Source: Ornithinimicrobium sufpigmenti (GTDB lineage: Bacteria > Actinomycetota > Actinomycetes > Actinomycetales > Dermatophilaceae). Taken from it: 64,000 nt of DNA. A model generated the notes under the pieces. That model saw only the letters and a list, made by a program, of their open reading frames with translations, searched no databases and was not told the origin of the DNA. Positions 24,655 to 33,864 of this stretch are shown here, in pieces (within the stretch, counting starts at the first letter, position 1; each line of letters begins with the position of its first letter). The stretch spans positions 186,001 to 250,000 of the forward strand of contig NZ_CP036403.1 of NCBI RefSeq assembly GCF_004322775.1, written 5' to 3'. Position numbers and translations under genes: made by a program.

Positions 24655-25665
24655 TCAGCGCGGCAGACGCACCAGCAGGCTGTCGGGGTCGACGGCGACG
24701 CGCATCGCCGAGACCGTGCCGAGGGTGTCCCCGTCCAGCTCGATCTCGACCGGCTTGTCGCAGACCACCCGGATCTCCTGGGCCTGGAAGTGGTCCACGC
24801 GGGAGTGGCCGATCCGCTGCCGGGTGATGAGCTGGCCGGTCATCGCTGCCCAACCGACGATGCCCTCGGGCGACAGCAGGACGGCGTCGATCGCGCCGTC
24901 GTCGGCCACGGCGTCGGGCAGCAGCTCCATCCCGCCCTGCAGCCGGCCGACGTTGCCGACCATCACGCTGCGCACCCGGCGGCGGAGCGGCTCAGCCCCG
25001 TCCACCTTGAGCGCCACGGTGAACTGGGGGCCCTTCAGGTGGCGCAGCCCCGTGATCAGGTAGGCCAGCCAGCCCATCCGCGCCTTGAGCCCTTCGGGGG
25101 CGGCGGCCATGACCTCGGCGTCGAAGCCCAGACCGGCCATCACCAGGAACCGGTGCTGCTCCCGGACCTCCTCGGAGGTCCGGTCGTCCACCGCGTCGCG
25201 GAAGTCGATGGTCTGCGCCGGGTCCTCCTCGTCCCGCAGTCGCGCGGCGAGCTCGCCCGACGTGGGGCGTACGAGCTCCAGAACGCAGCTGTCGATCGCG
25301 GCGGTCCGTCCGGTGAGCGCGATCTCCAGCGCACGTCCGAGGGAGTCGACCGGGAGGTCCAGGTTCCGGGCGAGCAGGTTGCCGGTGCCTCCGGGCAGCA
25401 GACCCACCGGGATGCCGGTGTTGGCCATCGTCGAGGCGACCGTGCGCACCGTGCCGTCGCCGCCGAGCGGGCACACCAGGTCGACGCCGGCCTCGATCGC
25501 CTGCTGCGCCTGCCCCTGTCCCGTGTCCTCGGGGGTGGTCTCCAACCACATCGGTGCGGACCACCCGTTGCGGGTGCACGCGGCCTCCACCCGGCGACGG
25601 ACGAGACCGAGGTCGGTGAACTTCGTCGGGTTCACCACGACCGCTGCCCTCCCCTGATTCTGCAT
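24655..25665 (-). CDS. diacylglycerol kinase catalytic-domain (lipid kinase) protein
   Basis: A 336-residue lipid kinase of the DagK/YegS type, which phosphorylates diacylglycerol or a related lipid with ATP. Motifs: VVVNPTKF at the start, CPLGGDGTVRTVASTM (nucleotide-binding GGDGT) and LPGGTGNLLARNLDLP. The C-terminal half has the beta-sandwich motifs VMVGNVGRLQGGMELLPDA and DDGAIDAVLL. The ATG at 25663-25665 is preferred over a GTG nine bases upstream because a reverse-strand TAGCGT ends 7 nt before it. The exact lipid is not determined. Confidence 0.9.
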   Translation of the reverse strand: MQNQGRAAVVVNPTKFTDLGLVRRRVEAACTRNGWSAPMWLETTPEDTGQGQAQQAIEAGVDLVCPLGGDGTVRTVASTMANTGIPVGLLPGGTGNLLARNLDLPVDSLGRALEIALTGRTAAIDSCVLELVRPTSGELAARLRDEEDPAQTIDFRDAVDDRTSEEVREQHRFLVMAGLGFDAEVMAAAPEGLKARMGWLAYLITGLRHLKGPQFTVALKVDGAEPLRRRVRSVMVGNVGRLQGGMELLPDAVADDGAIDAVLLSPEGIVGWAAMTGQLITRQRIGHSRVDHFQAQEIRVVCDKPVEIELDGDTLGTVSAMRVAVDPDSLLVRLPR

Positions 25666-25771
25666 GGGCCTCACGCTATCCGGCGGGCCCTACCCCGGCG
25701 GCGCAGGCGCACGGCAGCAGGCCGCACGGCATACCGGTCAAGCCTGTGGACGGCCCGGATAGGCTGGCGCC

Positions 25772-27049
25772 ATGCTCGACCTCCGCGACCTCCGTGCCGA
25801 CCCCGACCGTGCCCGCCTGAGCCAGCAGGCTCGCGGAGCCGACCCGGCGGCGGTGGACTCGGTGCTGGCCGCGGACACGCGGCACCGGGAGGCGCTGTCC
25901 GCCTTCGAGGCCGCCCGCGCGGAGCAGAAAGCCTTCGGCAAGAAGGTCGCGCAGGCGAAGGGCGAGGAGAAGCAGCAGCTGCTCGCGCAGGTCAAGGAGC
26001 TGGCGGCCCGGGTCAAGGAGCTCGACGCCGAGGCGGGTGCGGCCGCGGCCGAGCGAGACGCCGCGATGCGGCAGATCGGCAACCTCATCATCGAAGGCGT
26101 CCCCGTGGGTGGCGAGGACGACTTCGTCGTGCTGGAGGAGGTCGGGACTAGGCGCGACTTCGTGGCCGAGGGGTTCGCCCCCAAGGATCACCTGGAGATC
26201 GGCGAGGCGCTCGACATCGTCGACATGACCCGTGGCGCCAAGGTCTCGGGCGCGCGCTTCTACTACCTCAAGGGCGACGGTGCCCGCCTCGAGCACGCGC
26301 TCATGGGGCTGGCGCAGCAGATCGCCCAGGAGGAAAGTTTCAGTCCTCTCGTCGTGCCCAACCTGGTGCGGCCCGAGACGATGTTCGGCGCGGGCTTCCT
26401 CGACGCGCACGCCGACGAGGTCTACCACCTGCCGGCTGACGACCTCTACCTCACCGGGACCTCCGAGGTCGCGCTCGCGGGCCTGCACGCCGACGAGATC
26501 ATCGACCTCTCGGGCGGGCCACTCCGGTATGCCGCCACCTCCACCTGCTACCGCCGCGAGGCTGGGTCCTACGGCAAGGACACCAAGGGCATCTTCCGGG
26601 TGCACCAGTTCCAGAAGACCGAGATGTTCGTCTACTGCCGCGTCGAGGACGCCGAGGCTGAGCACGCCAACCTGCTGCGGGTCGAGCGCCGCATCCTCGA
26701 CGCGCTCGAGCTGCCCTACCGGGTGATCGATGTCGCTGCGGGTGACCTCGGCGGACCGGCCGCGCGCAAGTTCGACTGCGAGGCGTGGATCCCGACGCAG
26801 GAGAAGTACCGCGAGCTCACCTCCACCTCCAACTGCACCACCTTCCAGGCGCGCCGGCTGAACACGCGGGAGCGCGATCCGAACGGCTCCGGCACCCGGA
26901 TCGTGGCGACGCTCAACGGCACCGCCGCGACCAACACCCGGCCCATCGTGGCGCTGCTGGAGAACCACCAGCAGGCCGACGGGACCGTGCGCGTCCCGGA
27001 GGCCCTCCGGCCTTTCCTGGGCGGTATGGAGGCCCTCGCCCCTCGGTGA
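25772..27049 (+). CDS. serS: seryl-tRNA synthetase
   Basis: A 425-residue class II aminoacyl-tRNA synthetase that charges tRNA-Ser and tRNA-Sec with serine. The N-terminal long antiparallel coiled coil (about residues 30-100, rich in K/E/A) grips the tRNA long variable arm. Class II motif 2 appears as [17 protein letters not shown] with [10 protein letters not shown], and motif 3 as [11 protein letters not shown]. The serine-site sequences LTGTSEV and [11 protein letters not shown] are intact. Normal length. TAGGCT (25760-25765) ends 6 nt before the ATG, so the mRNA is probably leaderless. No T-box or leader hairpin is seen. Confidence 0.97.
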   Translation: MLDLRDLRADPDRARLSQQARGADPAAVDSVLAADTRHREALSAFEAARAEQKAFGKKVAQAKGEEKQQLLAQVKELAARVKELDAEAGAAAAERDAAMRQIGNLIIEGVPVGGEDDFVVLEEVGTRRDFVAEGFAPKDHLEIGEALDIVDMTRGAKVSGARFYYLKGDGARLEHALMGLAQQIAQEESFSPLVVPNLVRPETMFGAGFLDAHADEVYHLPADDLYLTGTSEVALAGLHADEIIDLSGGPLRYAATSTCYRREAGSYGKDTKGIFRVHQFQKTEMFVYCRVEDAEAEHANLLRVERRILDALELPYRVIDVAAGDLGGPAARKFDCEAWIPTQEKYRELTSTSNCTTFQARRLNTRERDPNGSGTRIVATLNGTAATNTRPIVALLENHQQADGTVRVPEALRPFLGGMEALAPR

Positions 27050-27120
27050 GAGGTTCGGCTCCCTCCCTGGTGGGTGGAGACACCTCGGTGCGTGTCGGCG
27101 GTTCTGCTGCCGCGGCGCGG

Positions 27121-27581
27121 TCAGAGCCAGCCGAGCGACCGGAAGGTCGCCTGCGCGAAGGGCCCCACTTCCGGGTTGCCGAGTTCGTCGCGCTGGAACC
27201 ACCGGACTCTGTCAACCTCGACGCCGTCTGGGCGGAGTGCGCCTGGGTCGGTGAGCTTCGCCTCGTAGACGACGCAGACGTAGGCCGTCTCGTCGCCGTT
27301 CGGGTAGGTGATCCGGAACTCGGGTCCGCCAAACGCGCCGGCCAGCCTGGTGATCACGACGTCGGAGCCGATCTCCTCGCGTGCCTCCGGCGAGCCGCGT
27401 CGAGGGGTGACTCGTCGACATCGACGGAGCCTCCAACCGTGGCGTAGGTGCCGAACTCGGTCTGTCGGGCGATGAGGACCCGTCCGCTGTTGTCCAGAGG
27501 GAGCACCGCCACCGAAGGCAGGAGAAGCAGATCGTGGCCCACTTTCTCCCGTAGGCGAGCGATATGGGGAGCGACGGGCAT
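27121..27581 (-). pseudogene. Nudix hydrolase broken by a single-base frameshift in the Nudix box
   Basis: Two overlapping reverse frames together make one Nudix protein of about 152 residues. The first (start ATG 27579-27581) gives MPVAPHIARLREKVG through GGSVDVDESPLDAARR. The second resumes with EAREEIGSDVVITRLAG and ends LGWL. Joined, they reconstruct the Nudix box G-x5-E-x7-REUXEE. One base is missing near 27388-27393, inside the catalytic box, so no full protein can be made unless this is a sequencing error. It diverges from the HNH gene. Confidence 0.85.
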
Positions 27582-27627
27582 GGCCTTGACGCTACCGAGA
27601 CTGTGTCGTCGCCAGTGAGTCCACCGG

Positions 27628-27678
27628 TTGTTCACATCCTCGGAGCGGCACTGCGGATTGGTGACGCGCTGTGGATAA
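27628..27678. promoter_or_regulatory. two DnaA-box-like 9-mers upstream of the HNH gene
   Basis: TTGTTCACA (27628-27636) and TGTGGATAA (27670-27678, the reverse complement of TTATCCACA) lie in the 219-bp gap before the DUF222-HNH gene. The second matches the DnaA consensus perfectly, the first with few differences. This could be regulation by DnaA or chance. Confidence 0.4.
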
Positions 27679-27800
27679 GTCGAGGGTGTGTCGTACTGGT
27701 GTTCTACCATGGTGGTGTCGGTCACGAACCGTCGGGAGGGGGAGTTCCGGGCGGGGGTGCCGGGCCGGTTGTGGGCCCACTGGAGAGGGGGTGGTTGGGG

Positions 27801-30452
27801 ATGAAGCGGGATGGGTCTCGTGAGGGTGCGGGGGCTTCGGCCGTCCCTGGCCTGCGGGGTGAGTTGGAGGCGGTGCTGGCGCGGGCGGGCCTGGATGCGG
27901 GGGCGGTGGCGGTGTTCGCGGACGCGGTCCTGCTCGCGGGGGCGGCGACGGCGGGTCGGCCGGTGGCGGGGGTGGAGGCAGGGTTTGTGCCGTTCTCCAG
28001 GCCGGCCCTGCCGGAGGGCATCACTCGTCAGTCCGATGAGGCCGGGGGTGAGGAGGCGGGGTCGGTGGATGGGTTGTGTGCGGTGGCGGATCGTGCGCAG
28101 ACGGCGGTGGAGGCGGTGAACCAGGTCATTGCCCGCCTGGAGCGGGTGCGGCTGGTGGCGGTGGCTGAGGGGGTGAGCGCGATGGGCCGGGTCGAGCTGG
28201 CCCGTCGTGGGGTGTTGGACGTGGGGGAGTTGTCGGCGACGGGTCGGCAGCGGTGGCGGTGGCGGACCAAGGCGCGGGTGCGGCAGGACCTGACGCCGGC
28301 CACGGGCTGGTCGCGGGCGGAGACCGCGACCCTGGTCGGGGTGGCGACCGCACCGGTCGCGTTCCGGACCCCGGTGAACAGTGCCCTGTCCCGCGGGACC
28401 GTCACCTGGGCCCTGGTGCGTGGCCTGTGGCGGGCGTGTGACAAGGCGAAGCTGTCCGCGGCTGATGCCGCGCACGTGGCGAGCGTGATGCTGGCCGATG
28501 AGGCGGGCACGTGCGTCCCCGAACGCCTGGAGGCCGATGGGACCGTGACGAGGGCGCCGTGGGGGCATGGGGTGTTCTGGGCGGTGCTGGAGCGGGAGGT
28601 GGGCAAGGTCGCGGCCTGTCCCGACCCGGGCGACCAGGCGTCGGTGGAAGCGGCGGAGGCGGCGCGGGCGGCGCGGGAGGCGGCGTACCGGGCCCGGTCG
28701 ATGTGGGTCCGGGTCAATGAGGACGGCACCGCGCAGGTGTGTTTCACCGGCACTGCCCTGAAGGTGCTGGCGTTGGGGGACCGGTTGGACAAGGCCGCGC
28801 GTGCTGCCCGCGGCGCCGGTGATGCACGGTCGGTGGCGCAGCTGGCGAACGATATCGGGATCGCCTTGTTGGGGCATGCGACGATCGGGGCGCACGAGCT
28901 GCCCGACCTGGACATCTTCAAGTCGACCCAGCCCGCGCCGGAGGATCTGGTCGCGGCCGGGTGGACACCACAGGTCATCGCGGCCCTGTCCGCCCTGCCC
29001 CCGGCGATCCTGCAGGTGATCGTGCCGCTGTTGGCGTTGCACGACCCCGCCACCGCCCACACCCTGCCCGGCGTCCACCGCACCACCACGACCCAGGACC
29101 CGCACGGGCACGCGGGCCAGGGTCCCGACGGGGCGTACGGAGCGACGGGCGATGAGGGCGGCGGCGCGGCGGGCGAGAGTGTCGGGCCGCCGGGTGAGGC
29201 AGTTGGCGGGGCGGCCCAAGAGGCAAGCGAAGGCTCCGGCGGTACAAGCATTGAGGCTGGGCATACGGGCGCACCGGGCTGCCCCGCCTGCCTGCCCTCG
29301 GTCCGTGCCGCCCGCAACCACGACATCGACCACGCCAGTAGAGCAGCCCGACAGGACCCCGGGGAGGACTCCGCCCACCGCGAGTGTCTGGGAGAGGACT
29401 CTGCCCGTGGCCGGGATCCGGACCGTGGGGAGGACTCTGCCCATCACCAGGGCCAGCGGAGGGTGCCGCGGGTGGCGTGGGTGGGTCGGGTGCTGGGCAA
29501 GCAGCCGAAGTTCCTCGGACCGGACCTGGTGCGGCGGCTCGCGTTGTCGCCGGGGAGCACGTTCGTGCGGCTCCTGGTCGACCCGGCCGACGGGCGGTGC
29601 CTGGAACGGTCGACCACGGCGTACAGCTTCGATGCGGCGATGCGGGCCCAGCTGGCCGCGGCCGACGTGACCTGCCGCGCACCGGGGTGTGACCACCACG
29701 CCGGCAGTTGTCAGGTCGACCACGTCATCCCGCACGGCACCGGCGGCCTCACGAGGGAGACCAATGGGCAGGTGTTGGACACCTGGCACCACGACCCCAA
29801 GACCGCGAAAGCCTGGGACGCGGTGCTGCACGCCAACCGTGACGTCACCTGGACCACCACCCTGTCCCGCGTGTACCGGACCCGGGTGCATGACTACCGG
29901 GAGCTGGTCACCCTCATGGTCGACGCCCTCGACCGCGTCGCCACCGTCGATGAGGACGACGTGGCGGACCAGATCAACCGCGAGGTCTACCAGGCCCTGT
30001 GTTACCGGGGCGCCGGGGAGCGGTTGAACGAGGGCGATGACGACACCTACGACGAGGCGCACCTGGCCCGGTTCGGGGGCGACATCACCATCGGCCTGTC
30101 CCACCGCGACCCCCTCACCGGACGCCGTACCCCCGGACCCTCACCCACCGCCCGCGACCGCGCCGACACCGCAGCAGCACTCGCCCGCACCACCCCACCC
30201 AGCACCGCGCCCGGCGATACCCGTGCAGGCGACTCGTCCGGCGGTGACACCACCTCCGGGGACGGGGTGGCCGTCCAGGGCAAGACTTCCCTGGGCAGCG
30301 GACAACGGCAACCGCCTGCGACCAGTGACCAGGACAGGCCCCGCTACCCCGGCGGCCGCCGGTGGGGACTCACCGACCGCCCCAACCGCCCCGAGCAGGA
30401 CCGGCAGACACCCTGGAGCCAGCGTCGTAACGACGACCCACCACCCTTCTGA
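27801..30452 (+). CDS. DUF222 / HNH endonuclease protein, unusually long
   Basis: An 883-residue protein with the DUF222 (13E12-repeat type) helical domain over roughly residues 80-420 and a C-terminal HNH nuclease domain, where CRAPGCDHHAG, CQVDHVIPHGTGG and ETNGQVLDTWHH give the Cys/His zinc and HNH residues. Between them is a long low-complexity Gly/Ala/Asp linker with three GEDSAH/R repeats (29361-29442). It is longer than the usual 400-600 residues. Wobble GGG/GTG codons are more frequent than in its neighbours, which hints at transfer. The ATG at 27801 follows GGGGG-rich sequence. These proteins occur in many copies in actinobacteria; their biological role is unknown. Confidence 0.85.
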   Translation: MKRDGSREGAGASAVPGLRGELEAVLARAGLDAGAVAVFADAVLLAGAATAGRPVAGVEAGFVPFSRPALPEGITRQSDEAGGEEAGSVDGLCAVADRAQTAVEAVNQVIARLERVRLVAVAEGVSAMGRVELARRGVLDVGELSATGRQRWRWRTKARVRQDLTPATGWSRAETATLVGVATAPVAFRTPVNSALSRGTVTWALVRGLWRACDKAKLSAADAAHVASVMLADEAGTCVPERLEADGTVTRAPWGHGVFWAVLEREVGKVAACPDPGDQASVEAAEAARAAREAAYRARSMWVRVNEDGTAQVCFTGTALKVLALGDRLDKAARAARGAGDARSVAQLANDIGIALLGHATIGAHELPDLDIFKSTQPAPEDLVAAGWTPQVIAALSALPPAILQVIVPLLALHDPATAHTLPGVHRTTTTQDPHGHAGQGPDGAYGATGDEGGGAAGESVGPPGEAVGGAAQEASEGSGGTSIEAGHTGAPGCPACLPSVRAARNHDIDHASRAARQDPGEDSAHRECLGEDSARGRDPDRGEDSAHHQGQRRVPRVAWVGRVLGKQPKFLGPDLVRRLALSPGSTFVRLLVDPADGRCLERSTTAYSFDAAMRAQLAAADVTCRAPGCDHHAGSCQVDHVIPHGTGGLTRETNGQVLDTWHHDPKTAKAWDAVLHANRDVTWTTTLSRVYRTRVHDYRELVTLMVDALDRVATVDEDDVADQINREVYQALCYRGAGERLNEGDDDTYDEAHLARFGGDITIGLSHRDPLTGRRTPGPSPTARDRADTAAALARTTPPSTAPGDTRAGDSSGGDTTSGDGVAVQGKTSLGSGQRQPPATSDQDRPRYPGGRRWGLTDRPNRPEQDRQTPWSQRRNDDPPPF

Positions 30453-30504
30453 CCCTCGCGGCTCCATCCCAGGTCGGAGACGGCCGACGTAGCCATGGCC
30501 GCAA

Positions 30505-30522
30505 CTCCCTCTGAAGGGGGAG
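30505..30522 (+). promoter_or_regulatory. CTCCC...GGGAG palindrome upstream of the two-component genes
   Basis: CTCCC-TCTGAAGG-GGGAG at 30505-30522 lies about 140 bp before the histidine kinase start. A similar palindrome (GGGAGA...TCTCCC) precedes the downstream ABC exporter at 32878. Both may be sites for the response regulator (inference). Confidence 0.35.
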
Positions 30523-30664
30523 GCCCGCCTCTCCACCGGCACCTAGGCTGAGGCGGCAGGCAGCGTCATACCTGTCAGCGAGGGCAGCAAGGGCAGCGAA
30601 GGCGGCAAGGCGTAGCGGGCAGCACAGCAGCCGACGAGGTCGGCGAGAGCGAGGCGGACGGATC

Positions 30665-32038
30665 ATGGAACGGCTGGAGCACTGGTTCGGCGCCGAGGAG
30701 CGCTGGGAGCGGGTGCCGACCTCGGCGGATCGCCGCCAGGATGTGCACTGGGCGATCTTTGCGTTCGCGGTGGCCGCCCTGGGCCTGGAGTTCATCCGGA
30801 TGGGCGGAGGCCTGACCGACGAGGCGTTCGGGGTGGGAGCGCAGTACGTCGCGGTCGTCTCTGGTGCGGCGTTGGTGGCGTTCCGCCGTATCGCTCCCCT
30901 GACCGTCATGCTGCTGGCCGCTGCCCACTTCATCGTCGCGGGCGAACTGATGCCCGTCGTCATGGCGTCCCTGCCGATGCAGCTGCTCGCCTTCTTCCTC
31001 TTCTTCTCCGGCGTCGCCTGGGCACGGGACCGGCGCGGGGCACTGTTCGCCACGCTCGCGGTTCTGCTCGTGATGGCCATCTGGCTGGCCTGGTGGTTCG
31101 CACTCGGCTCCGGGTACAGCCAGATGCAGGAAACCCTGAGCGAGGAGGGGGTCGAGCGGTACGGCTTCCTCAGTCCCGTGGTGGCCCTGATCCTCTACAC
31201 GATCCTGGTCAACATCATCTACTTCGGTTTCGCCATCGCTCTCGGCCTCGTCAGCTGGCGGGGGGCCCTGGAGCGGCACCGCTCCGAGGAGCAGCACCGG
31301 ACCATCCAGGAGCAGAACTTCCGGCTCCGCGACCAGGCGGTGGTCGCCGAGCGCCTGCGGATCGCGAGGGAGCTGCACGACGTCGTCGCGCACCACGTCT
31401 CGGTCATGGGTGTGCAAGCGGCCGCTGCACGGCGGGTCCTCGACCGCGACCTCGACGCCGCGCGGGAGTCCCTGGCGGTGATCGAGAAGTCTTCCCGCAG
31501 CGCGGTCGGGCAGATGCGGGACCTGCTGGGCACGTTGCGTAACGGGGAGCTCGAAGCCGGCTCGGACGACACAGACCAGGACCCGCGCAGCCCTCAACCC
31601 ACCCTCGATGACCTGCCGGCCCTGGCGGCAGAGGCGGGCACCCCGACGTGCGCCGTCACCGTCGAGCTCGTCGAGTCCGAGCCCGGGGCTGCGGCGCACG
31701 TGCCCGCACCCGTTCAGCTGTCCGCATACCGGGTCGTCCAGGAGGCCCTGGCCAATGTGCGCCGCCACTCGACCGCCCGCAACGCCTCGGCGGTGGTGCG
31801 CGTCGACCTGCAGACCCAGCAGGTGGAGGTCGAGGTGGTCGACGACGGGACCGCCCGTGTCGGCACCTCCGGATCCGGCCTCGGCCTGCTCGGTATGCGG
31901 GAGCGCGCCCAGCACCTCGGCGGCGGCGTCGAGTGCGGACCGCGCACCGCACATCCGGGATGGCGGGTGCGGGTATGGTTCCCGCTGGACGGTCGCGCGG
32001 TAGAGGACGGACAGACGCTCGTGCCGACCCGGGCCTGA
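30665..32038 (+). CDS. sensor histidine kinase (HisKA_3 / NarL-partner type)
   Basis: A 457-residue kinase. The N-terminal half has about five or six transmembrane helices (residues roughly 30-200) with no large extracellular loop, so it probably senses membrane stress. The dimerisation/phosphoacceptor motif is RIARELHDVVAHHVSVM with His238. The catalytic domain has an N-box-like YRVVQEALANVRRHSTA and a G-box GSGLGLLGMRERA. It is 102 bp upstream of the response regulator and faces the NatAB-type exporter, so it probably controls that exporter. Confidence 0.93.
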   Translation: MERLEHWFGAEERWERVPTSADRRQDVHWAIFAFAVAALGLEFIRMGGGLTDEAFGVGAQYVAVVSGAALVAFRRIAPLTVMLLAAAHFIVAGELMPVVMASLPMQLLAFFLFFSGVAWARDRRGALFATLAVLLVMAIWLAWWFALGSGYSQMQETLSEEGVERYGFLSPVVALILYTILVNIIYFGFAIALGLVSWRGALERHRSEEQHRTIQEQNFRLRDQAVVAERLRIARELHDVVAHHVSVMGVQAAAARRVLDRDLDAARESLAVIEKSSRSAVGQMRDLLGTLRNGELEAGSDDTDQDPRSPQPTLDDLPALAAEAGTPTCAVTVELVESEPGAAAHVPAPVQLSAYRVVQEALANVRRHSTARNASAVVRVDLQTQQVEVEVVDDGTARVGTSGSGLGLLGMRERAQHLGGGVECGPRTAHPGWRVRVWFPLDGRAVEDGQTLVPTRA

Positions 32039-32140
32039 TCGTCCGACCTGCGGTCGACGCCGGACCGGACACACGCCGGGACCGCCCACACCCCTGACCC
32101 TGTCCACCGTCCAGCCAGCCGAGCCACCGAGGGGACCCCT

Positions 32141-32854
32141 GTGACCATCCGCGTGCTGCTGGTGGACGATCAGCCGCTGCTGCTGCAGGGCTTCGCGATG
32201 ATCCTCTCCATCGAGGACGACATCGAGGTCGTAGGTCAGGTCACCGACGGGGCCAAGGCGGTCGCCGCGGTCCCCGAGCTGAGGCCTGACGTGGTGCTGA
32301 TGGACGTGCAGATGCCCGTCCTCGACGGCATCGAAGCTACCCGCCAGATCGCTGCCGCCTCCACGGACGTCAAGATCATCATCCTGACCACCTTTGACCG
32401 CGACGACTACCTCTTCGACGCCCTGACCGCTGGCGCCAGCGGCTTTCTGCTGAAGAACGCGGATGCCGACGACATCGTCGACGCCATCCGCACGGTCGCC
32501 CAGGGGCACGCGCTGCTGGCCCCCGAGGTGACCCGACGCGTGATCGGCGCGATGACGACGGGCGGCTCTGGCAGCGCCCCTGCCTCTGCCGATGCGGCTG
32601 CCCCCGTCACTTCTGCCGCTGCCAGCCCCGCTGCCCCAGCCCCCGAACCGCTGCCCCAGCTCACCAGCCGCGAGCGCGAGGTGCTCGTCCTGGTCGCCAA
32701 GGGCCTGTCCAACGCCGAGATCGCCCAGCAGGTCTTCGTCAGCGAGGCGACGATCAAGACCCACGTCTCCAACATCCTGGCCAAGCTGGGCGTGCGGGAC
32801 CGCGTCCAGGCCGTGGTCAGCGCCTACGACTCAGGGCTGGTCCGGCCGGGCTGA
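32141..32854 (+). CDS. NarL/FixJ-family response regulator
   Basis: A 237-residue DNA-binding response regulator. The receiver has VDDQPLL acidic pocket residues, the phosphoacceptor Asp55 in VLMDVQMPVLDG, a Thr in LTTFDRDDY and Lys in FLLKNADADD. A long Ala/Pro/Ser linker (about residues 142-170) joins it to a LuxR-type helix-turn-helix, LTSREREVLVLVAKGLSNAEIA and VSEATIKTHVSNILAKL. The start is GTG at 32141. It pairs with the kinase just upstream; the exporter genes downstream are the probable target. Confidence 0.94.
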   Translation: MTIRVLLVDDQPLLLQGFAMILSIEDDIEVVGQVTDGAKAVAAVPELRPDVVLMDVQMPVLDGIEATRQIAAASTDVKIIILTTFDRDDYLFDALTAGASGFLLKNADADDIVDAIRTVAQGHALLAPEVTRRVIGAMTTGGSGSAPASADAAAPVTSAAASPAAPAPEPLPQLTSREREVLVLVAKGLSNAEIAQQVFVSEATIKTHVSNILAKLGVRDRVQAVVSAYDSGLVRPG

Positions 32855-32877
32855 GGACCCGCTCCTCCGTCCCAGGG

Positions 32878-32894
32878 GGGAGACGGAATCTCCC
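32878..32894 (+). promoter_or_regulatory. GGGAGA...TCTCCC palindrome before the ABC exporter
   Basis: GGGAGA-CGGAA-TCTCCC at 32878-32894, 85 bp before the exporter ATPase start and 24 bp after the response-regulator stop. It is likely a regulator-binding site for the exporter promoter. It resembles the palindrome at 30505. Confidence 0.45.
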
Positions 32895-32979
32895 GCCTGC
32901 AGCCGATGTGACGGCATACCCCGCACCCATAGCGTGGTGGCAAGGTCGAGATCCGGCCGCTACGACGAAGGGGAGAACC

Positions 32980-33864
32980 GTGCTCGAACTGCAGGGCCTG
33001 ACCAGGCGCTACGGCGACGTCACCGCGGTCGACGACGTCAGTTTCACCGTCCCCACGGGGGCCATGGTGGGCTTCGTCGGCGGCAACGGTGCCGGCAAGA
33101 CCACCACGATGCGGATGATCATGGGCGTGCTCGCTCCCACCTCGGGTCAGGTCCTCTGGGACGGGCGCCCGGCCGGTCGGGCCGAGCGCAGCCGGTTCGG
33201 CTACATGCCGGAGGAGCGCGGGCTCTACCCCAAGCAGCCGGTCCTGGCCCAGCTCACCTACCTCGGCCAGCTGCACGGTATGACGCGCGCCGCCGCCCAG
33301 GACCGCTCCCAGGAGCTGCTCACCCGGTTCGGTCTGGGGGAGCGGCTGACCAGCAAGGTCGAGGAGCTGTCCCTCGGCAACCAGCAGCGTGCGCAGATCA
33401 TCGCCTCCGTGCTCGGCGATCCGCTGCTGCTCGTCCTCGACGAGCCCTTCAGCGGCCTGGACCCGGCCGCGGTGGACCAGATGAGCGAGCTGCTGCGCGA
33501 GCACACCGCAGCCGGCGTGCCGGTCCTCTTCAGCTCCCACCAGCTGGAGCTCGTCGACCGGCTCTGCGACTCGATCGTCGTGCTCAACGCCGGCCGGGTG
33601 GTCGCCCAGGGCACCTCGACCGACCTGCGCAGCGGCGCCCCGCTGCGCTACCGCCTCACCATGGCCGGCGACACGGGCTGGGTCCGTGGCCGCCCCGGCA
33701 TCGAGGTGGTCGACCTGGACGGCCCCAGCGTCCTGCTGGCACCCGTGGACGAGCAGGCCGCCGAGGGGCTGCTCGCCGAGGCCGTCGCCCGCGGCGGAGT
33801 CCGTGAGTTCAGCCGGGTCATCCCGACCCTGTCCGAGATCTACCGAGAGGTGGCTGCCGCATGA
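32980..33864 (+). CDS. ABC transporter ATP-binding protein (NatA-like)
   Basis: A 294-residue ATPase of an ABC-2 exporter. Walker A is GGNGAGKTT (Lys40), the Q-loop region FGYMPEERGLYPKQP, signature LSLGNQQRAQ (a variant of LSGGQ), Walker B LLLVLDEPFSGLDP, and switch His in SSHQLE. The C-terminal 70 residues form the extension seen in NatA/CcmA-type ATPases. AAGGGGAGAACC precedes the GTG at 32980; a longer in-frame start at 32908 lacks a site. It overlaps the permease by 4 bp. Confidence 0.92.
   Translation: MLELQGLTRRYGDVTAVDDVSFTVPTGAMVGFVGGNGAGKTTTMRMIMGVLAPTSGQVLWDGRPAGRAERSRFGYMPEERGLYPKQPVLAQLTYLGQLHGMTRAAAQDRSQELLTRFGLGERLTSKVEELSLGNQQRAQIIASVLGDPLLLVLDEPFSGLDPAAVDQMSELLREHTAAGVPVLFSSHQLELVDRLCDSIVVLNAGRVVAQGTSTDLRSGAPLRYRLTMAGDTGWVRGRPGIEVVDLDGPSVLLAPVDEQAAEGLLAEAVARGGVREFSRVIPTLSEIYREVAAA

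Noticed and set aside
27628..27678. Chromosomal origin of replication
   Set aside because: Only two boxes, no dnaA/dnaN/gyr genes, and no AT-rich unwinding region.
27354..30104. A 916-codon reverse frame over the HNH gene
   Set aside because: It is antisense to an HNH gene with intact C/H motifs. Only its last part (about 27354-27581) is real, as the first half of the broken Nudix gene.
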